NCBI GenBank assembly: GCA_011503125.2
Contig: WWBZ02000022.1
Location: 2,976,001-3,040,000 of the forward strand
Direction: 5' to 3'
Length of the DNA stretch: 64,000 bases
From: Botryosphaeria dothidea
Taxonomy: Eukaryota; Ascomycota; Dothideomycetes; Botryosphaeriales; Botryosphaeriaceae
Each line of letters starts with the position of its first letter. Position 1 is the stretch's first letter. The notes under the pieces are model-generated. The model did no database searches. It saw only the letters and a program-made list of their open reading frames with translations, and was not told the DNA's origin. Positions 11,661 through 23,142 of the stretch are shown piece after piece. A program made the position numbers and the translations under genes.

Positions 11661-13922
11661 ATGCTACTTATTAAAGAAGAGGGCTCCATATTTACGGCAG
11701 GTACGGAATGTCATCACATTTTTACATATGGGAAAAGATCAGATGTTAATGGCGTTTCGATTTCTGCGTCTCTCACGGCTGGAACGGTATGTTTTGTGCG
11801 TCGCTGTCTCTCGCGAATGAGCATGGTCGGTCGGACTTGGATAGTGTCTTAAATCTCTCTGGTAAGTCTTTGTTGGTCGAATGGAATGACGGCAGGGTGC
11901 TGAATGTAGGGGGGCAATCGGGTTGCTCCTTTGGGACGCATTGATGATCTCCCTCTATGTATCCGCATTTCTTCTTCTTTTTCTGCATGGGTCTCGGGTA
12001 CGATGATTTGGTCTGTAGTGGTGTCTGATACCTACTTGATACCTATTGTGTTATAGCATTGCTGTCTTTCCTTTTCCTCGCTGTCAATCGCAGAAGAGGA
12101 AAATATACAAATCAATTACCCCAAAACTGTCAGTTTTTCCTATGTGGCTGTGTTCGGTGATCGTCAATATCCTCCGGGCTCTGCTGCATCTGCCAGTGCT
12201 GCAGCCCAAACCGGATGCCAGTGTTCCGGAGAGGGGAAGAGTGGCAGGACAAGAAAAGACAAGAGTCTTGGGAGGTAACGGAGGTGGTGGTTCCGGCTCG
12301 TAGGGGGGGCTTCGCCTCTTGGTGTCTTGGTGAAACGAAACTCGCGGCCTAGTGCTGGTTAGTCAGGCGTCGGGAGGTGTGTGGGCGTACGTCACGAGGT
12401 TGGCTGTGTGTTACCAATCCGGCCGGTCTCGGTAGATCAAATCCTGCGGGGGTGTTTGTGAGGCGGTGCTGGAAGGGGGCACGAGAGTATGGACCGGGTA
12501 CTTGCAAAGGTGTATCTGATTAGGATCGACAGTGTAGTGTGGCTATTGGCTCGAAAGTCTTGGCGCTGGTGTTGGAGTCCACACTGTTCGAACTTTATTG
12601 TGCGGCGGAAGGGCCGTCCCTTAATTCCGCGGTGCTTATGCAGAGCGAAAAAGAAATACGGAATACGAAGTCTCCCTGACAAGCTCTTTTTCTTTTGCTA
12701 GCTCAGTGGTCTCCCCCGCTCTATTCTCTCTGCAGTTGATCTTGTGGTACTGGTGCACGCACTTGTACGTTTTCGGCGACCAAGAAGGTTGTATAGATTG
12801 ACAGGGTCTAACAAGCTTTCGGAGGATCTCATTTTCCAATATATCTGAGGCTATAAATGCGGTAAGGCTGATCTGAAGTGCCTTTATCCGTTGGTTTCCG
12901 GTGAATACCGGCTCTGGATTTTCTGGGGTTGTCTCGCTAGTGTTGGTGTTGAGCAGGAGATTGCAGCTCTGGACCCTACCGGGCCTTGGTTGATCATGGA
13001 CCTATGTGGGGCCGATGAGCTTGTCCCGTCCGTATAACGGGCGCACACTGTTGTATCTACTTGGGGAAACTTGCAATGACTCGACTAGCACTTCCATTCT
13101 AATGACAAACTATTTCATGAAGTAGCATTTTCCGTTTTGACCATTGCGCGTTTATTCCTCGATTCTTGATGCAAATTTCAGGATGTCAGACATACTCGCA
13201 GCGATGATGGCTCCACTGCATATCTCGAGACTCCTGGTGTTCAACATCTGACAGTAGTTCGAGAGACTGATGATATGCATTATGTGGCCTATGTACCAAT
13301 CACCATCAAATGCGCCTTTCAAAAAAAAAAAAACCCCCCAGTAATAGTGTTGACAATAGGCATTCAGCGGAAACCTATCTCATTCGCTCAGCCAGACGGG
13401 GGATGCGTGTCCAACAGTTTCCCGCGTCTACTTGCCTTATGAGGTTAGTCTAGCGGGTTACTGGGCGTCGCTTGCCCCACTCTCGCAACGATAAGCGGAG
13501 TAGCGGCGCATGCGAGGCGTCGAGTACAAAATCTCATTTGGGGCGTACGCGAGGATTTCTTTCTGGTTCCTCTTCGTCCTAGCTGTCCACGGCGTTGCTG
13601 TTGCTTTGGCCTTTTGACCCGTGTTGTCAATTTCATCAACTTCTCCGACTCAGGCACACTAAGCTTTTGGCTCTCTCTCAGTAATCACCAAATTGGTATC
13701 CCAAGTGCTTTCGGAACCAAACCCCAGCACAATCGGTGCCTTCGCCAGATACTTGATCCAGTGCGCAATCCTCCGGTTGTCTCTTCCACCTGGCCACGGG
13801 TGTCAAACCTACCAGGAATCCCAGCAACGCGTCATTCTAGCTTTGGGGACACCTTGTGGATGGCAAGTTTCGGAAACTTCAACGGCGAAGTATCTGCGAA
13901 ACGTGACGATCCGGGATAGGTA

Positions 13923-13966
<44 letters not shown>

Positions 13967-13983
13967 GAAGCGTCCCCGCAATC
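11661..13983. other. 2.3-kb intergenic region with simple repeats
   Basis: No gene is supported. The region is AT-leaning, holds an A-run followed by a C-run near 13321-13339, and ends in a tetranucleotide microsatellite just before the acetyltransferase start. Confidence 0.5.
13922..13966 (+). repeat. (AAAG)n microsatellite in the GNAT leader
   Basis: About eleven tandem AAAG units end 18 bp before the ATG at 13984. The position makes it part of the 5' leader or core promoter, where length changes could affect expression. That effect is inference. Confidence 0.9.
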
Positions 13984-15085
13984 ATGACTATCAAGGTTAC
14001 TCTCATGACGCCGGCCGATATTGATGGCGCAATCGTGACCATTCAAGAGGCTTTCAAGGACGACCCCTACTCGAATTGGGTGTTCGATAAGTCCCAGGTA
14101 CGTGCGAGAGCCTTTCCTTTCGCTTTTGTCCCTTTCGCGACCATGTGATTTCCTGGCGTCTCGTTCAATGGCCTTCGGCACTTTCGGAGAGTGATATGTG
14201 AGAGCGGCGTGTCAAGACGTACGGCTCCTCTCAGAATATGTAAATCTCTGGATAAAGAGAGCCTATTATTCAACTCCAGATGGCACCGAGATGAAATGAG
14301 TGGAACGTCACATGTTTCTCGCTGTGCTGTTGGCCTAAGCATAGACGAAACATCTGCTCTCCTGTCAATAAGTGGACGACAAAAGAAATCCGCGAACTAG
14401 AGAGTACATTTTGGCAATTGTTCTACACGGAGCTGACCTGCAATAACAGTTCAATCCGGCTCGCAATCGCCAGTCTCTTACTCTTCGTTGCTATTGGGGC
14501 ATCAAGCACGGTCTCTTTTATGTCGCAAAGGATCCGGATTCGGCAACACCGGACAGGGTTCTGGGAACGGCAATGTGGCTACCCCCAACAGCTCCCAGCC
14601 AGCCAGACTCTTGGTCCCTGTGGTACAGCAACTGGCTTCTCTGGCTCCAGCAAGGCGTCATGAACCTCCGATTCGGTCGTGGCGGACTGCGCGCTCACCG
14701 CTACTGGATCTGGAAAGACGCGCAGGCGAAGGCGCAGGCGGAGCTTTGGACGAGTGAGAAGGGGTACTACTTCTGCAACATCGTGACCGTCTTGCCTGAA
14801 TGTCAGCGCATGGGTATTGGAAAGGCGATGATGGAAGAGGTGCTGCGGATGGCGGACGAGCAGGGAATTCCGGCGTATTTGGAGAGCTCGAGGAAGGAGC
14901 CAAACGTGCCGATATACGAGAAGTTCGGCTTTGAGCTGAAGAAAGAGATGGAATGTGATGATCATGGGGATGCAATCATGCTGTACTGCATGATCAGAGA
15001 GCCCAAGGGAGGAGCGAGGAAAACAGGAGGATATGGAACATTCAACGGGGCAAACGCGGAGAACGGTCACGACAGCACTGCTTGA
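13984..15085 (+). CDS. GNAT-family N-acetyltransferase
   Basis: Acetyl-CoA-dependent N-acetyltransferase of unknown acceptor. Two exons (13984-14097 and 14450-15085) give 249 residues. The acetyl-CoA site is clear: YYFCNIVTVLPECQRMGIG followed by KAMMEEVL, with the QRMGIG form of the Q/R-x-x-G-x-G/A loop. Downstream, PAYLESSRKEPNVPIYEKFGF is the usual beta-5 and helix-4 region with a conserved Tyr-Glu-Lys-x-Gly-Phe. N-terminal MTIKVTLMTPADIDGAIVTI and AFKDDPYSNWVF match the fungal subgroup that begins with a short first exon. The intron (14098-14449) is 352 bp, long for this window. The last 25 residues are Gly-rich and probably disordered. Small-molecule or drug acetylation is possible but not shown. 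Confidence 0.85.
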
Positions 15086-15986
15086 AAGACGACTCGAGTC
15101 TGAGCAGTGGCAAGAGATTTGGCGAAGCTTGCGCTCGCTCAAGAGTGGCTTGGCGGATTGTTGGCGTGGCCGATTGCCGTATTCGGAAGCCTTTCGCACG
15201 ACCGGCGAGTTGGTGATGGAAACACGCAATATTATTTCGTCTCCACTGGTCCATGAAACACGCGAACAGCCACAGGCCTGGTTCGTCTCGATTCCCGTGA
15301 AGCGCCCACGCGATCAGTAGGAAGAGCTGAAGAGCTCCGTAATAATAGTACGGCAGACTCTGGTTTATCGATACCGATCAAAGCATTTGTCCGCCGCCTT
15401 ATTCAAGGAGGCGCTCTTGGCAGCCTTTTCCGGAGGGCTGCCAAGCCCAGGCAGGCAGAACGATAACGCTCGGCGAGTCTTCCGGGCGTCACCAGCGCGG
15501 ATCGACGACAACCCCGGGTCTGCAAGCAGGTCGACCGGCTATATCACAGTGGAGCCGTATCTTATCGCCACTTCGAACCGGCCAGCGTACGCATTTCACG
15601 CACGGTTGCCCAATCCTCCCCACCGCCCAGGACGCTGCTCTCGTTTCCGCCCTTTGCTCCGCCCATCCCCCGTACTTATCGCATGGCTCGCACGATATTC
15701 CTCAGGGAAGAACGCGTGGGCAGTCCACGCCGCCGGGGCCGCTGTCGCTTCCGCCCGGCCTGATGGCGCTTCGAGAACAGACCCCGACTCTTGGCTCGCG
15801 AGCGGATATCTATCAAAAGATCATTATGCAGATGGATAAATGACCCCAGCATCCCCGTCGCCATAAAGATCTCTCTTCCCCTTCTGTGTTGAACATTCTT
15901 CGAAGACCAACCCACCGATCAACCTTCCCGGCTGAGACTGCTTCAGCCAAGGTCCAGTCCAGTACAGAGGATAACCTCTCAGCACC
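15086..15986. other. intergenic region, no gene seen
   Basis: This 901-bp stretch precedes the permease and contains no convincing coding frame. It presumably carries the permease promoter. Confidence 0.5.
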
Positions 15987-17884
15987 ATGGGCAAGCCAGA
16001 CCCCGAAGATATCGTCGTCGAGGCGTCTTCGACCTCACCAGCCGAATCCCAGGTCGGCAAGACTTTTCCCATCACCCATGCCGGCATCGAAGAGAAATAT
16101 GGCACCACAAAACGAGGTCTCAACGGCCGCCATGTCCAGCTCATCTCAATCGGCGGTGCCATCGGAACAGGCCTATTCGTAGCAATTGGAACACACCTGC
16201 GCGAAGCCGGTCCTCTCTCTGTCCTGCTCGCCTTTGTCATCTATCCCATCATCTTTGTCCTTCCCTGCTACCTCTGCGTCGCCGAGATGTCAGCCCACCT
16301 ACCTATCCGCGGCAGCATCTACGAATTCGCCACTCGTTTCGTCGATCCGGCGTTTGGATTCATGTTGGGATGGACGTATTTCTATGCTGCGAGTATGCTG
16401 TTCTGCGCCGAACTGAGCGCCGTTGCGACGGTGATGCAGTACTGGAGCGACGTGAACCCTGCGGCGTGGATTGCCATGGCGTTGGGCGTCTGCTACCTTC
16501 TGAACATTTTTGCTGTGAAGTGAGTCTTGCAGAGTTTTTTTTTCCCCCTTCAGCTCTCTTCCAATTCCTCTCATTTATTTCGTTCGACTTCCTCTCGTTC
16601 ATATTTTCGGTTATCCATGTCACTTCTCCTCCCCCCCCCCCCCCCCCCCCCCCCTTGACTATACAGTCTGGTTTGAAACTAACCGAATATGGAACAGATG
16701 GTACGGAGAAAGTGAATTCTTCTTTTCCTGCACCAAGATCCTCCTCATTCTCGGCCTCATCCTCCTGACGTTCATCACAATGGTCGGCGGAAATCCCAAG
16801 CACGACGCCTACGGGTTCCGACACTGGAAGGGTGGCAACGCCATGCACGAGTATTATGCCGAGGGCGTTACCGGCCGTTTCCTTGGTTGGTGGACCTGCG
16901 TCCTCTACGCTGCTTTCTCTGTTGCTGGCCCTGACCTGGTCGCGATGGCTGCTGGTGAGATTGAGAACCCTCGCAAGAACATCCCGCGCGTGGCTCGCAC
17001 CATCTTCTACCGCATCTTCATCTTCTACGTCCTCGGCGCTCTGTGCGTCGGAATCATCTGCTCCAGCCGCGACACCCGTCTCATCGGCGCCATCGACAGC
17101 GGCGCAGCGGGTGCCGCCGCCTCGCCCTGGGTCATCGGCATCCAGAACCTTGGCAGTGAGTGCTCCAGCCATCCCGCTTCTCTCACCACCCCACTGACCA
17201 GCCCCACCAGTCACCGGCCTGCCCGACCTCATCAACTTCCTGATCATGCTCTCCGGCTGGTCCTGCGGCAACGCCTACCTGTACTCGGCCTCGCGCACGC
17301 TCTACTCGCTCGCGCTCGACGGCCAGGCGCCGCGCTTCCTGCTCAAGTGCACGCGCTCCGGCATCCCCATCTACTGCGTCAGCATCGTGGCCGCCATCGG
17401 CTGCATCACCTTCATGGTCGCCAGCTCGTCCGCCACCGAGGTCTTCGGCTGGTTCATCGACCTGACCACCATCGGCCTCGACATCGCCTACACCAGCATG
17501 GTCGTCACCTGGGTCGGCTGGGACCGCGCGCTCAAGGCCCAGGGCGTCTCGCGCACCATGCTCCCCTGGACCGCGCCGTTCATGCCGTACGGCGCGTACA
17601 TGGCCATCGGCACCGGCTTGACCATCCTTGTCTTCGTCGGTTTCGACGTCTTCGTGCCCTTCTCCGTGCAGGGCTTCGTGACGTCGTACTTCGGCGTCGC
17701 GTTCTCGACTGTTGCGTTCGTTGTCTGGAAGGTAGTGAAGAAGACCAAGTTCGTCAAGCCTGAGGAGGCGGATATCTGGAGCGGCAAGGCAGAGGTCGAT
17801 GAGGAGTGCAAGATCTGGGAGGATGCGCCGCCGGAGCCGCCGGCGAGGAACCCACTCATGAGGGCTTGGAATGCGCTTTGGTAG
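15987..17884 (+). CDS. amino-acid permease (APC superfamily, fungal YAT type)
   Basis: Plasma-membrane proton-coupled amino-acid transporter; the specificity cannot be read from sequence. Three exons (15987-16519, 16698-17155, 17211-17884) give 554 residues and about twelve hydrophobic segments. The cytosolic N-terminus leads into RHVQLISIGGAIGTGLFVAIG, the signature first membrane helix of the family. GSIYEFATRFVDPAFGFMLGW and PDLVAMAAGEIENPRKNIP are the conserved loop and TM6-7 signatures. The second splice restores NLGITGLPDLIN. The C-terminal tail ends in WNALW. Intron 1 (178 bp) contains a run of 24 C bases at 16631-16654, an unusual tract within a coding gene. The ATG is chosen because it opens a Lys-poor cytosolic leader of normal length. 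Confidence 0.9.
16631..16654 (+). repeat. 24-nt poly-C run inside permease intron 1
   Basis: An uninterrupted C homopolymer lies 43 bp upstream of the AG acceptor. It sits in the polypyrimidine region of the intron and is prone to length change and sequencing error. Confidence 0.9.
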
Positions 17885-18749
17885 TCGTGGTCTAGCGCTG
17901 CTGGTCGGCGGGTACTTAGTAGGGTTGAATTAATATAGACAAAATTCAAATGATATTGTGTGTTCATCAATCAAAGCTATTTGAATGTGTGACGTGAACA
18001 ACCCACAGCGAACGTGAGGTGTATTCAAGCGTCACAACTCTTCGTTTTCTTTTCTTTTCTCAAATTCTCCGAAGCCCTTAGAACAACTCTCTTTCTGAGC
18101 GGAGATTGCGGCAACGAGCGTCTTGAATCAGCACAATCGGTCGCAGTTTTCTGAATTGTGCGATGAGTAGGACCGAGCATTTTGCCAACCCACCGACAAG
18201 ATGTCACTAACCGCCGGCTCCAAAATTCTCCAATGTTCCAGAAATAAGTCTTACGTGTGCTTCGAAGGCGTTTGATGGTTCGTACACATCGACTTTTTGA
18301 AGGACAAAGTTGGCCAATCGCGTTCATCCAGTTGCCGCGCGGGTCGCGCCGATCCTGGCCTATCCGGGGGCATGGACAACAACCCGCGGTAGGGAACCGA
18401 CATGCGGCGCAGATAGTGCATGACGAATTCGATGCGATTGATGATCCCTGTGCGGCGCAGAAAGAGGGGAAAGGAATAATAAAGGACTCGATCTCTTAGC
18501 TTGCGCCTCATGCTTTTCATCTGCTTCATCATTTTGATTTTGATTCGATTTTGAGATTTCTTTTCGTTTTTTTTTTGCATTCGTCTTTCTAGTTGACGTT
18601 CTTGACACATTCCCGCGTACAGTCCATTCTTCTAAACGATATTTGTTTCTCATATCCTGTGGTGAGTCAGCGTAAGAAGATGGCATTAATTTCCAGGAGA
18701 GGAAAGGATGAAACCATGCTGAGGAAGACCAGTTAGCAGGACCCGCATA
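17885..18749. other. intergenic region, no gene seen
   Basis: This 865-bp stretch separates the permease from the HET gene. A T- and A-rich patch near 18520-18580 is present; no supported gene. Confidence 0.5.
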
Positions 18750-20864
18750 ATGCCTGATCGATCATTGTCATGGGCGCCTGCACTTCGCGCCAAACACGAC
18801 TACGAGTGCCTCCCATGTACCCGTAGTATTCGTCTGTTAGAGCTGCAACGCAGGGCCCCGGACCACCCCCGTCTGTGTTACTCTCTCCGCTCCTATTTCC
18901 TCGATGAATGCCCGCTATATGCCGCGCTCTCGTATTCCTGGAAGAGCGCCGTCTTCACTGATGGCGAGATAGAGCGTGAGGATGACAATGACGACATTCA
19001 TAAGCCTTTTCACGAGATCGAGGTCGACGAGCGGTCGCGGATGGTCAGCGAGAACCTATTCCAAGCTCTATTGCAGATCGCCAGGAATTCCGACGTTCGG
19101 TATCTCTGGGTGGATGCGCTTTGCATCAATCAGCGGGATCTCGCCGAACGCGAGTCTCAGGTCCTGCTTATGGGCGACATCTACTCTTCAGCTTCCAAAG
19201 TCATCGTCTGGCTCGGCCATGAGACTGAAGATCTGAATGAGTTTGTCTGGCTGCATACAAAATTCGTTCCGGCAATGGATTTGTTGATCGACACCCGTGG
19301 GGTGCAAGTGCTCGAACACTCACCACTTGACGCAATTTGGCGAGATGGGTCTGCGCTATCAATCACGGACTGGTATCAGTGCTGGTGGGCATATTTCCGT
19401 TTTTTTCGCAGAAGGAGGTGGTTCTACCGGGCATGGGTTGTCCAAGAAGTGGCTCTGGCGGGCAACATTGATGTGTTCGCCAACAACGTCGTCTTGTCCT
19501 GGGATGTCGTATATGCCCTTGCAAAATTTGTTCTATGTAGTGGTTGGGGCCAGGTCCTTGCTCCTCCCAGACAAACCCGGAAGGATGCTGGATTGGGAGA
19601 GATGGAGAGCATGTGGGTGATGCGAGAGGTATACCATGCTGGCGCTACGTGGAACAGCAGCGCTCAAGGGTTCCGAAAAGCTTTGGATCGCGTCTTTGGA
19701 GCCACGACAGAAGAACAGATGTGGTATGTTTTTATCATCTGGGCCATCGACAAGGTACGGACGCAACGCGCCACAAATCCTCGGGACCACATTTACGCAA
19801 TCCTTGGTATCGCAGAGAAGTTTATCCCGTTAGGCATTGAGAGACTGATTTCTCCTTCTTATTCGGCGAAACCAGAGGAAATTTATACACATGTCGCCAG
19901 TGTGTTCCTCGAGAAGCTCCCGTTCTTGTCGACATTATCCATGCTGGAGGACCGTTCTGAGCGAGCACTGAAGCACCTCCCTTCCTGGGTTCCCGATTGG
20001 AGTGTTCATGGATCGGGTCCCGTACGAATCGGATGGGCTAATCGGGACGGGACCCCCCAGTTCGACGCTTCTCACGTGGACCACATGCAGCAGCAACCAT
20101 CATGTTGGATTGAAGGATCAAGGCTTCTCTTACAGGGAGCCTCGTTCGACTCCATAGTAGAGGTCTCGGAACCGCTCCGGTTAATCATGACCAACTACCG
20201 CGCTTCCAGTTTATTCAAGATATGCAGTCGTCTGAAGAAAACATATTCCCCAACCGGCCAGACACGCCAGGATGCGCTTTGGAGGACCCTTGTGCTGGAC
20301 GAATTGGACAACAAGTATCCGGCTCTTGATGGCGCATCGTCTGTATTCCAGGATTGGGCAAGAATGATAACTATGGCTGGCCTTTATCTCTGCGGAAAGG
20401 ATGAGAAGGCTCGGTCCAGATTCCTCAACGATCTCTCCTGTCTGGACGATCTAGCAGGCGATTATGGCGCCCACGTGCCATCGACTACCAAGGTCAAAGA
20501 AGAGGCGCAGTCCTTGGCCAAGGTCTTCGATGACTTGGACGAGGACAATCAAAGCGAATGGGGGAGGGTTTCTAGAGAATCTGACGGCCAAAGCATGCAG
20601 TTCGCACTGAGATTGAGCTGCACAGGGGCATCCAGACGGCTGTACAGGACCGCTCGTGGATTCATCGGCCTTGGTCCTGAGTCGATGAAGAAAGGCGACC
20701 AAGTATGGCTAGTACTCGGCGCGCGAGTCCCATTCATCCTTGGCAAACATTGGAGGAGGCCTGGCCAGTTCACAATGCTAGGAGAAACATACCTTCACGG
20801 ATGGATGCATGGCGCCATGATGGAGTCGGTCGGTAATGACATCAAAGAATTTGCTCTAATATAG
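18750..20864 (+). CDS. HET-domain (heterokaryon incompatibility) protein
   Basis: Fungal HET-domain protein, a family involved in non-self recognition and programmed cell death after hyphal fusion, though most members are uncharacterised. It is a single exon of 704 residues. The three HET blocks are in order: YAALSYSWKS (about 57-66), YLWVDALCINQRDLAERE (118-135), and VLLMGDIYSSASKVIVWLG (138-156). A later DHIYAILGIAEKFIPLG motif is the usual C-terminal end of the domain region. No NACHT, WD40 or ankyrin repeats follow; the rest is an orphan C-terminal region of the common HET-only long form. The frame is intact, with no RIP-like stops, so the gene is probably functional. Nothing beside it looks like an incompatibility partner. 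Confidence 0.9.
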   Translation: MPDRSLSWAPALRAKHDYECLPCTRSIRLLELQRRAPDHPRLCYSLRSYFLDECPLYAALSYSWKSAVFTDGEIEREDDNDDIHKPFHEIEVDERSRMVSENLFQALLQIARNSDVRYLWVDALCINQRDLAERESQVLLMGDIYSSASKVIVWLGHETEDLNEFVWLHTKFVPAMDLLIDTRGVQVLEHSPLDAIWRDGSALSITDWYQCWWAYFRFFRRRRWFYRAWVVQEVALAGNIDVFANNVVLSWDVVYALAKFVLCSGWGQVLAPPRQTRKDAGLGEMESMWVMREVYHAGATWNSSAQGFRKALDRVFGATTEEQMWYVFIIWAIDKVRTQRATNPRDHIYAILGIAEKFIPLGIERLISPSYSAKPEEIYTHVASVFLEKLPFLSTLSMLEDRSERALKHLPSWVPDWSVHGSGPVRIGWANRDGTPQFDASHVDHMQQQPSCWIEGSRLLLQGASFDSIVEVSEPLRLIMTNYRASSLFKICSRLKKTYSPTGQTRQDALWRTLVLDELDNKYPALDGASSVFQDWARMITMAGLYLCGKDEKARSRFLNDLSCLDDLAGDYGAHVPSTTKVKEEAQSLAKVFDDLDEDNQSEWGRVSRESDGQSMQFALRLSCTGASRRLYRTARGFIGLGPESMKKGDQVWLVLGARVPFILGKHWRRPGQFTMLGETYLHGWMHGAMMESVGNDIKEFALI

Positions 20865-21641
20865 CGAAGAGGAAAAGTTCAGTCGGGCGTCAAGAAGCAG
20901 ACGAAAAGAGTACTGAAGAGCAAGGGTAGCCAAGGCAGATTTACTTGTGCATCTTTGTGGCGAGGAGACGCGCGGTTGCCTCTGAGCCTCACGAAGTCGA
21001 ACTCGATGCGAGATGTCACGAGTGAGGAACGAAGACGAGGGTGACAAAGCGAGGGAAGCGGCGGTGCTGCGCCTTGCGGCAAGGTTGTAGCGGGAAGGAA
21101 GGCACACAGGCTTCGGCGGCGCCACTCAGCCGGCTGGGCGCCCCGAGCTCTTCCTGTGCGCCTGCCGTTTGATCCGAGCCACGAGCGAGCAGCATTCCAC
21201 CCGGACGACGGACATTCCCAAGCGTCTGCGCTTCCGTCGAGCGCGTCCAGTCCACAAGCTGATGGAGCGCTCCACAATGCGACACGGACCTGTTACAGCC
21301 TTGCAGGTCTTTGATTGCGAGGATGACGCCTCCCATGGAATGCGCAGCTGGCGTTTTGGGGGCTGAGCATACAGATGATGTTTGCAGCTCAGCCGCGCTG
21401 CTCCGGAGAGCCTGATGGCGTCGGGTTTCCGTCGTAAGCGCTACTTATTAAGGGTGGCGGGGTAAGTACGTAAAGCAACCATACGCCTCTCTGACTTTGC
21501 CATCCTTTAAATAAGGGCTTTCTATCTATCGTCCGACTCTCATCTGTTCCTCTCAACTCTCGTCTTCTTGTATAGTCCCCGAGCCTCAATTGGCTACATA
21601 GTCATCCATCCAAATCATCTTTCCAGACGTTAGCTTTCGTC
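20865..21641. other. intergenic region upstream of glycine-zipper gene
   Basis: No gene is supported. The right part carries a TATA-like element and CT-rich leader preceding the next gene. Confidence 0.5.
21506..21514 (+). promoter_or_regulatory. TATA-like element of the glycine-zipper gene
   Basis: TTTAAATAA lies about 130 bp before the ATG at 21642 and is followed by a CT-rich stretch, a common layout in strongly expressed fungal genes. No transcription start is known. Confidence 0.35.
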
Positions 21642-22330
21642 ATGTCTGACCCCTACAACCAATACCCCAACCAATACGGTTCTCCTGCTCCCGGTGGGTA
21701 CGGAGCACCACAGGGTTATCCTCCTCAACAAAGTCCATATCAGCAACAAAGTGGATATGCGCCGCCACAGCATCAATACGGCCAGCAGCCTTATGATGCT
21801 CAACAGCACAACCAGCAAGCGTGGCAACAGAACCAACAAGGCTATGGTGCATACGGTCCTCCTGCACACGGCGGGTTCCAGAATGGTCAGCAGCCTCCCG
21901 CACAATACGGCCAGCAAGGCTATGGACAGCAGTAAGCAAAAACCTTGGTATTCTCTAATTAAGACGTTTTCTGATGTTCTTCCGCAGAGGCTATCAGGAC
22001 CCGAACCGTGGTTACGAACAGGGGCCCTCGCAGCAGTTCCCTCAGCAAGGCGCCTACAACCAGCAACCGTATCCCGCTGATCCTAACGCACCTAATGCGT
22101 ATGGACAGGCCGGACACAACCAGTATAACTCAAATGACCCCGCCCAGGCGGGTGACAGTGAACGTGGTATGATGGGCGCTCTTGCCGGTGGAGCTGCCGG
22201 CGCATTCGGCGGCAAGAAGTTCGGTGATCATCCCATCATCGGCGGTCTCCTCGGAGCCTTTGTAGGACACAAAGCTGAAGATAAGTGGAAGGAGGGTCGT
22301 CACAACAACAGCGGTCAAGGCAAGTGGTAA
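21642..22330 (+). CDS. Gln/Tyr/Gly-rich protein with C-terminal glycine-zipper (2TM) domain
   Basis: Two exons (21642-21931, 21988-22330) give 210 residues. Residues 1 to about 140 are a low-complexity, prion-like region made of PQGYPPQQ-, YGQQ- and YQQQ-type repeats with almost no charged residues. Residues about 155-190 hold a glycine zipper, GALAGGAAGAFGGKKFG then IIGGLLGAFVGHKAEDKW, the pattern of the glycine-zipper 2TM family. Such proteins associate with membranes, and several fungal members are stress-induced, but the role of this one is unknown. The C-terminus is hydrophilic and His/Asn-rich. The 56-bp intron falls between Gln-Gly repeats without disturbing the pattern. Confidence 0.8.
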
Positions 22331-22604
22331 ATTCTGAGCTTGAGAAATCCCTGGATGCTTTTGCTTCACTCGATATGATGTATGACCTAGGTTTTGTTTG
22401 GTTCTTGGTGATCTTGGAAAAGATCTGTTGGTCATTTCTGCGTATCTCTTAGAATAATGGCGGCGCATTGGGGCATTTCTATCCAAATGTTAGATAATTA
22501 GTCTGGAATATCATGTCCATATATAATGAGTAGCCCAATACATTCTAGACAAACGGGTACAACTACGACATCAAGAAGCAACCCTGGGCAATGATTTCTA
22601 CTGG

Positions 22605-23142
22605 CTACAATTTCGCCTTACTGGTTTGCTCCTCCACAATTTGCTCTAGCCCTCTTTTTAACCCATCGGCCATGCCATTCTTTCCCGGTTTCCTTGATTC
22701 CCTATCCACAAACACGTGTACGAACTCTCCCACAGCCCTCACCTCCTCATAGCCCCTTTCAAACACGCCAATCTCATAAGTCACTGAACTTTTCCCCAGC
22801 TTGTTCACTCTCAACGCCAGGTCAGCTACGGCGGGGAAACCAAGAGGTGCGAAATAGTCGCAATGCGAATGTACGACAAGGCCGATTTGTGATGAGGTTG
22901 GTGGGTGGAGCGAGCAATGCTGGATGAGATATGTGTTGACGACGGAGTCGAAAAGGAAGTAGTACTGGCTGTTGTTCATATGGTCATACATGTCATTGTC
23001 GCTCCTGTAGGAGAGTGGCACAGCAGTCAGCGACGAGTCAATAGAGAGGTGGTTTGCGGGGGATTGGCTACCATCTTGACCGGTACTCGAGGTGGAACTT
23101 GTAGTCGCTTCGGCGACGCGCCTTGAGCTGCGCTTGCACCAT
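22605..23142 (-). CDS. HotDog-fold 4HBT-type acyl-CoA thioesterase
   Basis: Small thioesterase-superfamily protein, probably hydrolysing acyl-CoA. Two exons (23081-23142 and 22605-23004) give 153 residues. The first exon ends EYR and the second opens with SDNDMYDHMNNSQYYFLFD, the conserved loop and central helix of the HotDog fold with the Asp of the active site. IGLVVHSHCDYFAPLGFP and the VGEFVHVFVDRES strand complete the fold. The ATG at 23142 is the nearest one to the family start. A longer in-frame reading toward 23292 would add a poorly matching extension. The gene is divergent from the pseudouridine synthase, with about 454 bp between start codons. Confidence 0.82.

Noticed and set aside
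16360..17271. 303-codon frame antisense to the permease
   Set aside because: Crosses the permease intron and its poly-C run (as poly-Gly), so it is not a protein.
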